64,000 nucleotides of DNA from Lepus europaeus (Eukaryota; Chordata; Mammalia; Lagomorpha; Leporidae): NCBI RefSeq assembly GCF_033115175.1, contig NC_084838.1, forward strand, positions 41,767,468 through 41,831,467, in the 5' to 3' direction. Shown one piece after another: positions 13,821-25,532 of the stretch (positions are counted from its first letter, which is position 1; every line of letters starts with the position of its first letter). The position numbers and the translations under genes were made by a program. The notes under the pieces are model-generated. The model did not search any database, had not been told where the DNA came from, and saw only the letters and a list, made by a program, of their open reading frames with translations.

Positions 13821-14493
13821 GTTTTTTTTTTTTTTTTTAAATGATTTATTGGGGCTGGCACTGTGGCGTAGCAGGTAGAGCTGGCCCCTGTGGTGCCGGC
13901 ATCCCATATGGGTGCTGGTTCAAGTTCTGGCTGCTCCACTTCCGATCCAGCTCTCTGCTATGGCCTGGGAAAGCAGTAGAAGATGGCCCAGGTCCTTGGG
14001 CCCCTGCATCCATGTGGGAAATCTGGAAGAAGCTCCTGGCTCCTGTCCTCAGATTGGCACAGCTCCAACCGTTGAGGCCACTTGGGGAGTGAGCCAGCAG
14101 ATGGAAAACTCACTCACTCTCTCTCTCTCTCTCTCTGCCTCTGCCTCTCTGTAACTCTGCCTTTCAAATAAATAAATCTTTTAAAAGAGAGGAAAAGGCG
14201 GAGAGAGTGAGAGTGAGAGAGGGAGAGAAAGAGAATCTTCTATTTGCTGGTTCACTCCCCAAGTAGCCACAATGGCTGGAGCTGGACTGATCCAAATCCA
14301 GGAGTCGGGAGCTTTTCCGGGTCTTCCACGTGGGTGCAGGGGCCCAAGGACTTGGGCCATCTTCTACTGCTTTCCCAGGCCATAGCAGAGAACTGGATCA
14401 GAAGCAGAGCAGCCAGGACTCAGACCAGTGCCCATATGGGATACTGGCACTGCAGGCAGCAGTTTTACCCCCTACACTGCAGTGCTGGCCTCT
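13820..14493 (-). mobile_element. C-SINE split by an opposite C-SINE
   Basis: Tail 13820-13851, resumed at 14186 (gaggaaaaggcggagagagt) to ctacactgcagtgctggcc. Confidence 0.8.
13852..14185 (+). mobile_element. C-SINE inserted in the previous copy
   Basis: ggggctggcactgtggcgta to aaataaataaatcttttaaa; full length. Confidence 0.88.
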
Positions 14494-14647
14494 TGGCAGT
14501 GTTTTATGTCCAATACCCAGCATACTAATTGGCATATAACAGGTGTCAAGAAATGTTTGTTGAGTGAATGGCTGATGGAGAAGACCCAGTTAGAAGAGTC
14601 CCTCCCTATAGGAAGGTTCTGATTACCTAGACCAGAAGTCGTGCATT

Positions 14648-14757
14648 TGGAGAGTGAACCAGCAGATGGAAAAATTGCTCTCTCTCACTCTCTCTCTCTC
14701 TCTCTCTCTTCCTGTCACTATTTGTTTCAGATAAAAATGAATAAATCTATTTTAAAA
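14648..14757 (+). mobile_element. C-SINE 3' end, 5'-truncated
   Basis: gagtgaaccagcagatggaa, a CT repeat, then aaaaatgaataaatct. Confidence 0.7.
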
Positions 14758-14759
14758 GG

Positions 14760-15340
14760 TAATGTAGCTATTAAACTGAGAGGTCAGCCCAGAGGTGGCT
14801 TTGTAAAGGTTGTTGGCTGAAATCTAGACTCGTCTATCCAGGCTGCTCCTCAGAGCAGAGGTGGGGCTGGGAATGGTGCCAAGGTCACCTTTGCCATCAA
14901 TACCTGTGCTGAGCCACAGGTCATAATAGCACCACCAGAGGGACTCAGCAATGAACTAGTAGCTACTGACTCATGGCTGTTTATAGTCCTGTTGGGAGAC
15001 TAGGGGTGGGCTTAGCCCACAGGTTGAGACGTTTTAGCAGCCACAGTTGGAGACCTAGGAGTAGAGCCTATATAGGAGCCTTTCTTCCTGGTGATTTTCA
15101 CCACTCGCTCTAGACTTCATCTTCCTGTTGTCATTGATATGGAAAGGGCACTTTGGGTTAGGAGCTTGGCCCGTAAGGGCAGTCATCTACCTGCCTTATC
15201 AGGGTGCTGTCTTCATCTTGAAGTGATGATGAAGACATTCATCTTCTGCCTAACCTTGTCTTTTTCTCACAACAGCAATGGCACTGCTAGACCTAAGACA
15301 GGAAACTTGAAAAGGCAGTATAGTCATTAAAAATATTAAT
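14760..15340. other. Unannotated stretch
   Basis: No repeat family or exon recognised. Confidence 0.4.
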
Positions 15341-15343
15341 TTG

Positions 15344-15692
15344 GGGGCCTGGCACTGTGGTGTAGTAGGTAAAGCTGCCGCCGGCGGTGCCAACATCCCA
15401 TATGGGTGCCAGGTGAGTCCCGCTGCTCCACTTCCAATCCAACTGCCTGCTAATGAACCCAGGAAAGCAGCAGAAGATGGCCCAAATGCTTGGGCCCCTG
15501 CATACATGTGGGAGACCCAGATGAAGCTTCTGGCTCCTGGCTTCAAACTGGCCCAGCTCTGGCCATTGTGGTCATTTGGGGAGTGAACCAACAGATGGAA
15601 GACCTCTCTCTCACTGTAACTCTGCCTTTCAAATAAATAAATGAATGAATAAATAAATCTTTTGTAAAAATGCAAAAAAAAAAAAAAAAAAA
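15344..15692 (+). mobile_element. C-SINE
   Basis: gggggcctggcactgtggtg to a run of A's after aaataaatcttttg. Confidence 0.9.
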
Positions 15693-15699
15693 GGAAAAC

Positions 15700-16075
15700 A
15701 GTTTGAATTTGGAAGCTGACTCTGGAGTTTGAATGCTGGCTGAGCCATGGGCCAGTTACCTGTCCTTTCTGGACCTCAGTTCGCTCATCTGTAAGAGGGA
15801 ATAATAATATTTCCTATTCCATAGGGTGCTTCTGAGGACTAAATAAGGTTTTGTTTAAGATTTTGTTTATTTATTTGAGAGAGAGTTACAGACAGGGAGA
15901 GACAGAGAGAGGCACAATTCAGCATCCATATGGGATGCTGGTGCCACAAGCAGAGGCTTGGCCTACTATGCCACAGCACCAGCCAGGACTAAATAAGTTA
16001 ATAAGTGTAAAGTGCTTGGAATGCTGTCTGAATGTAGAAAACACTTCTGTGTTTGCTATTAACAACAGTGGTCAT
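15700..16075 (+). mobile_element. MIR, split by a short C-SINE
   Basis: ctcatctgtaagagggaata and, after the insertion at 15848-15984, gtaaagtgcttggaatgctg are the MIR core and 3' half. Confidence 0.7.
15848..15984 (-). mobile_element. C-SINE with large internal deletion
   Basis: Only 137 bases: tail and tRNA-like head joined at gagaggcacaattcagcatc. It still has a perfect 13-bp TSD, aggactaaataag (15835-15847, 15985-15997), so it inserted already short. Confidence 0.88.
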
Positions 16076-16394
16076 ACGAATTACTATCCTACTCACACGA
16101 GCAAATAATCTAGTTAGTGAATCAGTATGTTGATCTAAAATATCAATCAAGTGCCTTATGTGTACCAGGAGCTTTGCCTAGGTCAGTGAACCAATATTGA
16201 CCAATCCAGACATAATGCCTTCCCTCATGGAACTTAGCAATGAGCTTAGACACAGACATTAAACCAACAACACTTATGCAAATATAGAAGCCAACTCTCC
16301 TAGTAGGGAAGTTGAGCCTCAATTCAAATTTCAGACATTTCAACCTTGGGAATTCCAGTGCATAGTAGGAACAATGCTTTTTTTTTTTTTTTTT

Positions 16395-16790
16395 AAAGAG
16401 TATCTGGTTATTTAATACTGTTTAACAAAGTACCCCCAAAATTGGTGACCTAAAGTAATGACAATCATTTGCTGAAAATTCTGCAGCTGGATCCAGCCTA
16501 GCAGGGATAACTCCTTTCTGTTCCAGTTGGCAGTTGCTGAGATGGCTGCTCCAGGGCTGGAGGATCCACTTCCAAGCTGGATCTCTCGAACCATGGCTGT
16601 TGGCTGGGAGCTCAGCTGGGCCTTGGTTCTCCTTCATGTGGCCAGGTTGGACTCTCACAGCGTGGCAGCTGGGTTCTTAAAGGGAGCCTCCTCAGAGCAT
16701 AGGCCATAATGTATAAGCTTATCAACTTACCAACTCGTGCTCCATTGTGCTTGTTAGTACCCTGTGGGCCAAATCCAGTTACTTGGGCAA
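16395..16790 (+). mobile_element. Ancient interspersed repeat, family uncertain
   Basis: acaaagtacccccaaaattg, ggatccacttccaagctgg and ccttcatgtggccaggttgg occur in this order in a common old mammalian repeat. The open frame at 16527-16709 is part of it. Confidence 0.4.
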
Positions 16791-17093
16791 GTCAGCGTGG
16801 AGGGGACGACACAAGGTTTAATCAGTAGTGTTGTCAAGGGAGGGGAACCTCTTTTCTGTCAAGGGCCTTTTGGAGATTTATGACATCATTCTCAGGCCAT
16901 ACAAAATGACCAACTTAAAAATTAGCCTGTGATGGGTTTATTGAATTTGAGTCCTGTCTTGGTCTGGCAGGGCCAGACCAAATGTTTTCAGGGGCTTTAT
17001 ACTGTCTGCAGGCTGGATGTTCCCCACCCCTGATGGAACAGACTGTCACAGAGAAAGGAGCTAGCTACATACTGTCTAAAAATGTAGGGGGTG

Positions 17094-17390
17094 GGGATTC
17101 AGCACAGCAGTTAAGATGCCTTTTGGGGCACCTGCATCCCATATCAGAGTGCCTGGGTTTGAGACCTGGCTCTGCTTCTAATTCCAGGTTCCTGCTAATA
17201 TGCACACAGGAGGCGGTGGATGATGGCCAAGTACTTGGGTACCTGCACTCATATAGGACACCCAGATTGAGTTTCAGGCTGCTGGCTTTGGCCTGGCCCA
17301 GCCCTGGATATTGCAGGCATTTAAGGAGTGAATCACTAGTTGGAAGATCTATGTCTCTCAACATTTCAAATAAGTAAATAATTTTTAAAT
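17094..17390 (+). mobile_element. Older C-SINE
   Basis: ggattcagcacagcagttaa to atttcaaataagtaaataat. Confidence 0.75.
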
Positions 17391-17445
17391 TTAATTTTTC
17401 CCTGAATCATATATGCTACATCTCCTATCATTATTTAGGGAGGGA

Positions 17446-18100
17446 TGGGCCTGTGATGCCACAGTTTAAGATGCAGCCTGGGGCTGGCGCGGCAGCTCAC
17501 TAGGCTAATCCTCTGCCTGCACCCGGCACTCCAGGTTCTAGTCCCAATTGGGGCGCCGGTTTTGTCCCGGTTGCTCCTCTTCTAGTCCAGCTCTCTGCTG
17601 TGGGCCGGGAAGGCAGTGGAGGATGGCCCAAGTCCTTGGGCCCTGCACCTGCATAGGAGACCAGGAGGAAGCACCTGGCTCCTGGCTTCAGATCAGCACA
17701 GTGCACCGGCTGTAGCGGCCATTTGAGGGGTGAACCAACCGAAGGAAGACCCTTCTCTCTGTCTCTCTCTCACACTGTCTTAACTCTGCCTGTCAAAAAA
17801 AAAAAAAAAAAAAAAGATGCAGCCTGGGACTCCTGCCTCCCACATGGGAGTGCCTGGATTCCAGTTTCAGCTCTACTCCTGATTCCAACTTCCTGCTAAT
17901 GTGTACTTCAGGAAAGCATCAGGTGATGGCTCCAGTAGTTGAGTCCCTGCCACCCATGTGGGAGACCTGGATTTAATTCTCAGTTCCTGGCTTCAGCCTG
18001 TTCCATTCCTGGCTTTTGCAGACAATTGAGGAATGAATTAGCTGATGAGAGAGCTCTCTTTTCTCTGTCTCTCCACCTTTCAAATAAAATAAATCTAGAG
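17446..18100 (+). mobile_element. Older C-SINE split by a young one
   Basis: Parts 17446-17480 and 17814-18100, rejoined at the TSD. Confidence 0.8.
17481..17813 (+). mobile_element. C-SINE, young-looking, nested
   Basis: gggctggcgcggcagctcac to A-run; perfect TSD aagatgcagcctg (17468-17480, 17814-17826). Confidence 0.93.
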
Positions 18101-18232
18101 AAATGTCACATAGTTACATAGACTCTCTATCAAATCTCTTTGCAGAGTTAACACTTTCATTACAGGCCATGTGATTTAGAATGATATTCTATGGAAGTAA
18201 AAGTTTTACTCTGGTTGAAACATATAGTCAGT

Positions 18233-18554
18233 GGTGCCGGCATCCCATATGGGCGTTGGGTTCTAGTCCCAGCTGCTCCACTTTCCATCCAGCTCTCTGC
18301 TATGGCCTGGGAAAGCAGTGGAAGATGGCCCACATCCTTGGGCTGCTGCACCCACGTGGGAGACCCGGAAGAAGCTCCTGGCTCCTGGCTTTGGATTGGC
18401 ACAGTTCCGGCTGTTGCAACCAATTGGGGAGTGAACCAGCAGATGGAAGACCTCTCTCTCTCTCTGCCTCTCCTCTCTCTCTCTCTCTGCCTCTCCTCTC
18501 TCTGTGTAATTCTGACTTTCAAATAAATACATAAATAAGTCTTTTAAAAAAAGA
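18233..18554 (+). mobile_element. C-SINE, 5'-truncated at insertion
   Basis: Starts ggtgccggcatcccatatgg, lacking the first 50 or so bases (A box), yet has an exact 16-bp TSD gaaacatatagtcagt (18217-18232, 18555-18570). Confidence 0.93.
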
Positions 18555-18596
18555 GAAACATATAGTCAGTAAAATGGTTTTTTAAAAAAATTTCTT

Positions 18597-18930
18597 CCGG
18601 CGCCGTGGCTCACTAGGCTAATCCTCCGCCTTGCGGCACTGGCACACCGGGTTCTAGTCCCGGTCGGGGCACCAATCCTGTCCCGGTTGCCCCTCTTCCA
18701 GGCCAGCTCTCTGCTGTGGCCAGGGAGTGCAGTGGAGGATGGCCCAAGTCCTTGGGCCCTGCACCCCATGGGAGACCAGGAGAAGCACCTGGCTCCTGCC
18801 ATCGGATCAGTGCGGTGCGCCGGCCGCAACGCGCCTACCATGGTGGCCATTGGAGGGTGAACCAACAGCAAAAGGAAGACCTTTCTCTCTGTCTCTCTCT
18901 CTCACTGTCCACTCTGCCTGTCAAAAAAAA
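18597..18930 (+). mobile_element. C-SINE, young-looking
   Basis: ccggcgccgtggctcactag to gcctgtcaaaaaaa; TSD aaaaaatttctt. Confidence 0.92.
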
Positions 18931-18939
18931 AATTTCTTA

Positions 18940-18953
18940 TTTTCATCATATTT

Positions 18954-18988
<35 letters not shown>

Positions 18989-19250
18989 ATCTTCCATCCA
19001 CTGGTTCATTCCCATAATGAACCACATCAAGCAGGGCTGAGCCAGGCTGAAACCAGGAGTCCCAAACTCCATTGGGTCTCCCATGTGGGTGGCAGGTACC
19101 CAGGATTTGAGTCATCAACTGCTGCCTCCCAGGGTGTGTATTAGCAGACAACTAGATTGGAAGTGGAGTAGGCAGGAGTTGAAGCAGGCACTTCACAATG
19201 GGATGTAGGTGTCCCGAGTGGTGACTTAATTAGCACCAAAATGCCTACTG
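18940..19250 (-). mobile_element. Older C-SINE
   Basis: catatttgaaagagagagag (a GA run) to gcaccaaaatgcctac. Confidence 0.75.
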
Positions 19251-19531
19251 TGTAAATCATGTTGTTTTGGCATGGGAAGTTGGAGTTTGTTAATGGAAAG
19301 GATGACAAGATAGGAAGGTCCCAGGATTTGTGAAATAATGAAAGGTGAGCATATGCTGGAGTTGTCCTCACTGCAATGAGAGCTCCAGGTTTGGCTTATT
19401 GACTTTATTCTCGGTCCCCAGCTTACTGCCTGACACAAAGCAGGCACTCAAATATTTGCTGAATGGCACAGACACCATGTTTTGAAGTAACTTCGGAGTT
19501 GGAAACCATTCCCTGTCTCTGAGATCCTGGT

Positions 19532-19837
19532 GCCAGGGCTGGCATTGTGGTGCAGTGGGTTAAGCTGCTGCTTTTGATGCTGGCATCCAGTATTTGAGCA
19601 CCAGTTCAAGTCCTGGCCACTCCACTTCTGATCCAGCTCATTGCTAATGTGCCTGGGAAAGCAGTGGAAGATGGCCTGAGTACTTGGGCCCCTGCTACAC
19701 ATGTGAGAGACCTGGATGGAGTTCCAGCCTCCAGGTTTCCAGCCGTTGCCATTTGTGGAGGGAGTGAACCAGAGGATGTCTCTCTTCTCTCCCTCTCCCT
19801 GTCACTCTTTCAAATGAATAAAATACATCTTAAAGAC
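19532..19837 (+). mobile_element. C-SINE
   Basis: cagggctggcattgtggtgc to aatgaataaaatacatctta. Confidence 0.85.
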
Positions 19838-19869
19838 CCTGGTGCTATAAAATAATTAGAATGGCCCTT

Positions 19870-20190
19870 TAAAAATATCACCCTTCTGATTAAAATCCTT
19901 GGATGTCTTTCCCATTTCACCCAGATATCCACGTGACTTCCTGTATCTTTCAGGTCTGTGAATGAGACCTTGCACAATACATAACATATCCCCACCACTC
20001 TCTCCTACTTGATTTTCTCTTTCTAGTATTTATCCTCACATGACCTATATGTTTATTTGTTAATGATCTTCCTCCCCTCTATGTTGTAAGGGCCTTAAAA
20101 AGCAGGAACACTGTCTGCTATCTGTGGTATCCCCAGCTCTTAGACTGATCCCTGACAGGTAGAAGGTACTCAAAGAGTTGAGAATGCTTT
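19870..20190 (+). mobile_element. L2 LINE 3' fragment
   Basis: gattaaaatccttggatgtc, gtaagggccttaaaaagcag and a final ggtagaaggtactcaaagag fit L2. Confidence 0.5.
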
Positions 20191-20749
20191 GGTTTCATCT
20201 TGGAGGTCAATTGCTTAGAGAGTAGGGGATGCAGGTGTCCATGTGGGCTTTTACAGTGGATCAGTAGGAGCTTGTCTGACTATGCCAAGAGCCTAGGCCT
20301 CCTGCTGTGGGAACTACCAGTGCCTGTTTGTGATTATGAAGTTGAGGGCTTGCACAGTACAGAATTCATATCGTTTGGGGATGATACTGGGGGCAGCCTC
20401 ATAGTCTTTAACGTAGCCAGAATTTTCTAGGTTAAAACTCAAGAATCTTGATTGAGTGGGTTCAAGAAATTGAAAAAAAGTTCCTGTGTTTGGGCAAGAA
20501 AATTTGCAGAGTGGGAGATGGGCTTTTAGAGGACAGTACCTTCTCTAATACAAAGACTAAATGAGGAGTTTACAGATACTCTTAACTGGATGATCAGTGT
20601 AAGTTCACGAAGGGGTTGATGCTGGGGAGTGAAATCAGATTTGTTCTGAAATGCCTTCTTTAGCCAAGGGGAAATGGATCGGAGGGAGCCAAGAGTGAAT
20701 TAGGGGAAACAAGAAAGGAGAGCCTTCTAGAAAGAATAGCGTAAGCATT
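20191..20749. other. Unannotated stretch
   Basis: No gene or repeat family recognised. Confidence 0.4.
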
Positions 20750-20768
20750 AAGAAATTCAGTAGATTGA

Positions 20769-21125
20769 GGCCGGCGCCGTGGCTCAACAGGCTAATCCTC
20801 TGCCTTGCGGCGCTGGCACACTGGGTTCTAGTCCTGGTCGGGGCACTGGATTCTGTCCCGGTTGCCCCTCTTCCAGGCCAGCTCTCTGCTATGGCCCGGG
20901 AGTGCAGTGGAGGATGGCCCAAGTGCTTGGGCCCTGCACCCCATGGGAGACCAGGAGAAGCGCCTGGCTCCTGCCTTGGGATCAGCGTGGTGCGCTGGCC
21001 GCAGCACGCCGGCCGTGGCGGCCATTGGAGGGTGAACCAACGGCAAAAGGAAGACCTTTCTCTCTGTCTCTCTCTCTCACTGTCCACTCTGCCTGTCCAA
21101 AAAAAAAAAAAGAAAAGAAAAGAAA
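20769..21125 (+). mobile_element. C-SINE, young-looking
   Basis: ggccggcgccgtggctcaac to an A-rich gaaaagaaaa tail; 19-bp TSD with one change (20750-20768, 21126-21144). Confidence 0.93.
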
Positions 21126-21144
21126 AAGAAATTCAATAGATTGA

Positions 21145-21807
21145 AATATTGAGGTGGGAGGAAGGGTCAGAAGTTCAGGATGACTGTATAAGCCTGGGAA
21201 TGAAGAGGTGGTGGAAGGTGAGGCAGGAGAAGTTAGAAGCGATTCCTGTGTCTGTCTGAATATTTATAGGAGACTTTAGGACATACAGTCACTTCATCTG
21301 TGATTTACACAATTTGCTGAATTCAAATGAAAAGCCTTAACAGGAACCCCCAGCAGTATGAATGCCAGTACTTGGCATTGCAGTGACTATTCCCAATCTC
21401 GGAAATTAGATCCTTGAGAGAGCGAAGTGGTGAAATCAGCACGTAGTGGCAGAAGGTCACCAGTCCTAAAAGCAGAAGTTGAAAACAACAAAACCACAAA
21501 GTATAAATTAGAGGTAGAATATTTTAAAGTAAATTGTAGGGTGTGGTTTATAGATACATCATCATGTTTATGCTGTGACATACAGATGAAAACTTCTCTG
21601 CTGGTGTGCCAATTACAGGGATGGCTACTAAGAACTTGAAAATATTATTAAAAACTCTTAAATCATAAATTGTATAGCTGTTTTCACCATGAAACCTAAT
21701 GTCACAAAGGTTATATTCGTAGAAACATGCTCGAATTTCTCATTAAAAATTAAAAATATCTTAATTAGCTATTTAGCCAAAATCAACATTATTTTGACAA
21801 ATATTCA
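21145..21807. other. Unannotated AT-rich stretch
   Basis: No repeat family or exon recognised. Confidence 0.4.
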
Positions 21808-21809
21808 TT

Positions 21810-22115
21810 TAAAAAGATTTGTTTATTTTACTTGAGAGAGAGAGAGAGAGAGATCTTCCATCTGCTGGTTCACTCCCAAAATTGCTGCAATGGCAGGGGC
21901 TGGGCCAGGTCAAAGCCAGGAGTCAGGAATTCCTTCCGGGTCTCCTGTATTGGTGGCAGGGGCCCAAGGACCTGGGCCAGCATCTGCTGCCTTCCCAGAC
22001 TCATTAGCAGAAAACTGGATTGGAAGCAGGGCAGCTGGTCCTTGAATGCCTGTCACTCTGATATGGAATGCTGGCTTTGCAAGCAGTGGCTTAACTCACT
22101 GTGCCACAATACCAA
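21810..22115 (-). mobile_element. C-SINE
   Basis: gatttgtttattttacttga to cactgtgccacaataccaac. Confidence 0.85.
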
Positions 22116-22324
22116 CATCCCTCCCCCAATACTCTTTTTTACATTTTTCTCATATATAATGAGAAAGAAAATAATGACAGATAGTCACCAAGCTCCTTAT
22201 AAGCCTACCCAAGTCCTCTAAACTTTGTCTCCAAGTATTATGCAAGTATTACAATTTTATGTGCTATGATAAAACAGTTGGGAAGCAGGAGGAATTAACC
22301 TACCTAAAAAATAAAATCATTTCA

Positions 22325-22790
22325 TTAGAAAATAGTCAGGGGTGCCTCAGGTTGGAGTTTTTCAAAAGCAGACACTGACACGAAGATTTGAAGGCCAGTG
22401 GTTTGTTGAAGGAGGTGGTCTCAGGAAGCACCAGAAGGCGTGAAGAAGCAGGACCGGGTTGGCACGGAAGCCAGGGCAGGGTGGCCTAATGCGCATGTTT
22501 CCTCTGTGGGCGGCTGGAGCTTAGTGTGCCTGGAGAGCCCCTGGGAGAGTGTAGTACACACTTCAGAGTTGTTTCATCCCAGGGGTGTGAAAACAAGTTT
22601 GTCTGTCTCCTTCTTTACATCATTTTCATTACAGCTCTCGGGGTGTAAATCCCTTCCCTGCTGGCCTGATATGAGCAGAAAAGCCCCCTGGGGTCAGAAG
22701 AAGCCTCAGGCAAGATGTTTTTGGGCATATGAATCTGCAACTAAATCTATGTTTCACTAGATTGTGGGCCTCTCACCACTAAGTGACCTT
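22325..22790 (+). other. Possible old repeat, unplaced
   Basis: aaagcagacactgacacgaa and tgaaggccagtggtttgttg recall an old mammalian repeat whose family I cannot name. The open frame at 22440-22760 has no recognisable domain. Confidence 0.3.
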
Positions 22791-22849
22791 TATGATTTGG
22801 CGTCAGACCTAGCTCTGTCTGCGGAGTCTGTCTGGTCTTGTCCAGTTGA

Positions 22850-23170
22850 GGCTGTTTCTAAAATACTTCAAGTCAGTTCGCTGCCTCCTTTGTTCATGCT
22901 GCCAGCATCCTTTGTACTGCATCGGTGAGCTCCTCCCTGCTCTCAGCCTTTCTGATCTTGCCCTCCTCCGTGATCCATTCTTCCTCACGGCACCCGCAGT
23001 GATCTTCATGAAACGAAAATCAAAGTATGTTACTCCCCAGCCAACTCCTCAGGTTTCACTGATGATGAACCCAGACACAGTTCATAAATGGTTTCATCTC
23101 TGAACCTTGCCCAGATCTCACCAGTTTTCTTTGAGTGGCAACCCCATTGGATTCTCAGTTCTACTGGACT
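22850..23170 (+). mobile_element. L2 LINE fragment
   Basis: gtgatcttcatgaaacgaaa and aaagtatgttactccccagc match the middle of the L2 tail; about 320 diverged bases. Confidence 0.5.
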
Positions 23171-23183
23171 AAAACCTGGCGGC

Positions 23184-23427
23184 AGTGGTGAGCGTTGTGG
23201 CACAGCAGATTAAGCCATGGTTGGGGTGCCCGTATCCCAGATCAGAGTGACTGGGACTAAATCCTGTCTCTGCTTCTCAAACAGCTTTCTGGCTTTGACT
23301 TGGTTCAATCCTGGCTATTGCAGGCATTTAGGGGAGTGAACCAGCAGATGGAAGATCTGTCTCACCTTCCCTCTCTGTTACTCTGCCTTTCAAATAAATA
23401 AATAAATAAAAATTTAATAATAAAAAA
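23184..23427 (+). mobile_element. Older C-SINE, internally shortened
   Basis: gagcgttgtggcacagcaga to aaataaataaataaataaaa; the centre is missing. Confidence 0.75.
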
Positions 23428-23559
23428 GGATGATGATAATAGATACATACTCTGCTGTAAGGCCTTTGTACATCCAAAAGGCTGTTCTTGTCTCTCAGCA
23501 CCCCTTAAGCCAAGTCTAATGCAGAGCAAGGCCATACTTATCTTCAATTCTTTTTTTTT

Positions 23560-23885
23560 TGAAAACAAATTATTTGTTTATTTGAAAGGCAGTTACAGAG
23601 AGAGAGGAGAAAAACAGGGAGAGAGAGATTCCATCTGCTGGTTCTCTCTCCAAATGGCCACAATGACTGGGGCTGGGCCAGGCTGAAGCCAGGAGGCTGG
23701 AGCTTCTTCTGGGTCTCTCATGTGGGTGCAGAGGCCCAGGGACTTGGGTCATCCTCCAAGGCCTTCCCAGGCAGATAAGCAGGACGCTTGATCAGAAGTA
23801 GAGCAGCTAGGACTTGAACTGTTGCCTATATGGGATGCTGGTGCTGAGGCCACAGGTTAATCTGCTGCACCACAGTGTGGGTCCC
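23560..23885 (-). mobile_element. C-SINE
   Basis: ttatttgtttatttgaaagg to accacagtgtgggtccc. Confidence 0.87.
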
Positions 23886-24159
23886 AATTCTCTTCATCTG
23901 CGAAGGCTGAGAGAGGTGAGGAAGTTGCAGAAGAAAAGTTTGACTGTATCATAGGTTGGTTCATGAGGTTTAAAAAAGAAGTCAGCTTCATAACATCAAA
24001 GTGAAGTAGTAGGTGCTGATGTAGAAGCTCCAGTAAGCTGTGCAGATCTAGTTAAGAGACTTGTTGAAGGTGCCCACAAGAAACAACAGCTTTTCCATGT
24101 AGGTCCATGTAGGTGAAACAGCCTTCTACTAGAAGGAAAAACCATCTAGGGCTTTTTTT

Positions 24160-24470
24160 TTTTCTTCCGGATTTATTTTATTTATTTGATAGGCAGAGTT
24201 ACAGAGAGGTCTTCCATCTGCTGGTTCACTCCCCAGATGGCCTCAACGGCCGGAGGTGGGCGGATCTGAAGCTATTAGCCAGGAGCTTCTTCCAGGTCTC
24301 CCATGTGAGTGCAGGGGCCCAAGAACTTGGGCCATCTTCCCCTGCTTTCCTTGGTGCATCAGCAGAGAGCTGGATTGAAAGTGGAGCAGCAGGACTCGAA
24401 CAGGGACCCATATGGGATGCCGGTGCTGCAGGTCAGGGCTTTAACTTGCTGTGCCACAGCGTTGGCCCCA
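24160..24470 (-). mobile_element. C-SINE
   Basis: ttatttgataggcagagtta to ccacagcgttggcccc; followed at 24471-24514 by a separate plus-strand SINE tail. Confidence 0.87.
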
Positions 24471-24499
24471 TGTCACTCTTTCAAATAAATAAAGCAAAT

Positions 24500-25245
24500 G
24501 TTTAAAATAAAAATCACTGTCATTAATCATCAGGAAAACCACAGTGAGATATCATCGCACACCCATTGGGATGGCTGCTATAAAAAATAGGGGAGGGTGT
24601 TTAGCTTGGTGGTTAAGACACGTGCTCATGTCCCACATCAGAGCTGCTGGGTTTGGTATTTGGCTCTGGCTCCTGACTCCAACTTCCTGCTAATGACATC
24701 CTGGGAAGCAGCAGTGGTGGCTCTAGTAATGGGGTTGAAACCTCTCTCTGTCTCCAAAAAAAAGAAAAAAAGAAAAAAAAAAAACAGAGTAGTAAGTGTT
24801 GGCAACAGTTGAAAAACTGGAACCCTTGTGTGCTATTTATAGAAGACAGTATGGCACTTCCTCAAAATATTAAAATTAGTTTGTAATCCAGCAATTCCAT
24901 TTCTATGTATATATCCAAAATAACTGAAAGCAGGGTCTTATACAGATGTTTATACACCCATCATCATAGGAGCATTATTTAAAAATAGTTAAGATTGAAG
25001 CATCACAAATGTTCATAGGTGGATGAATGGATAAAGTGTGGTGTATACATCAATGGAGTATCATTCAGCCTTCAAAAGGGAGGATGCTACAACATGAATG
25101 AAACTTGAGGACATTATAATAAGTGAAACAAACTAGTTATAAAAAAAGACAAATACTGTGCAATTTCACATATATGAGGTGTCTAGAGTGGTCTAGTTGA
25201 TAGTAGGGTTAATAGGGATTGAAGGAGGGGAAACAGAAATGATAT
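24500..25245 (+). mobile_element. Old L1 3' fragment, interrupted by a SINE
   Basis: aaaccacagtgagatatcat, then after the SINE at 24591-24784 ggatgaatggataaagtgtg and tatcattcagccttcaaaag, which is the classic end of L1 ORF2 and its 3' UTR. No intact frame. Confidence 0.75.
24591..24784 (+). mobile_element. Older C-SINE inside L1, internally deleted
   Basis: gggtgtttagcttggtggtt to aaaaaaaagaaaaaaag; interrupts the L1 fragment. Confidence 0.75.
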
Positions 25246-25255
25246 AATTTCAGGT

Positions 25256-25532
25256 TTTAAAGGAGAGAGATAGAGACGGGGGTAGTACATTTCATGCACT
25301 GGTTCACTTGCAAATGCTTGCAATAGCCAGGGCTTGGCAGGAGCCAAAGCCAGAAACTCAAATCTGGGTCTCCCAAGTGAGTAGGAGGAACCAAATTATT
25401 TGAGCCATCACCACTGTCTCCCATGGTCTGCACTGGGAGGAAGCTGGAGCTGGAAATCAATCCCAGGTACTCTGATGTGGAATGCAGGTGTCCTAGTGGG
25501 CATTTTAACTGCTAGGTCAGATGTTTGCTCCT
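25256..25532 (-). mobile_element. Older C-SINE
   Basis: aaaggagagagatagagacg to taactgctaggtcagatgtt. Confidence 0.75.
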
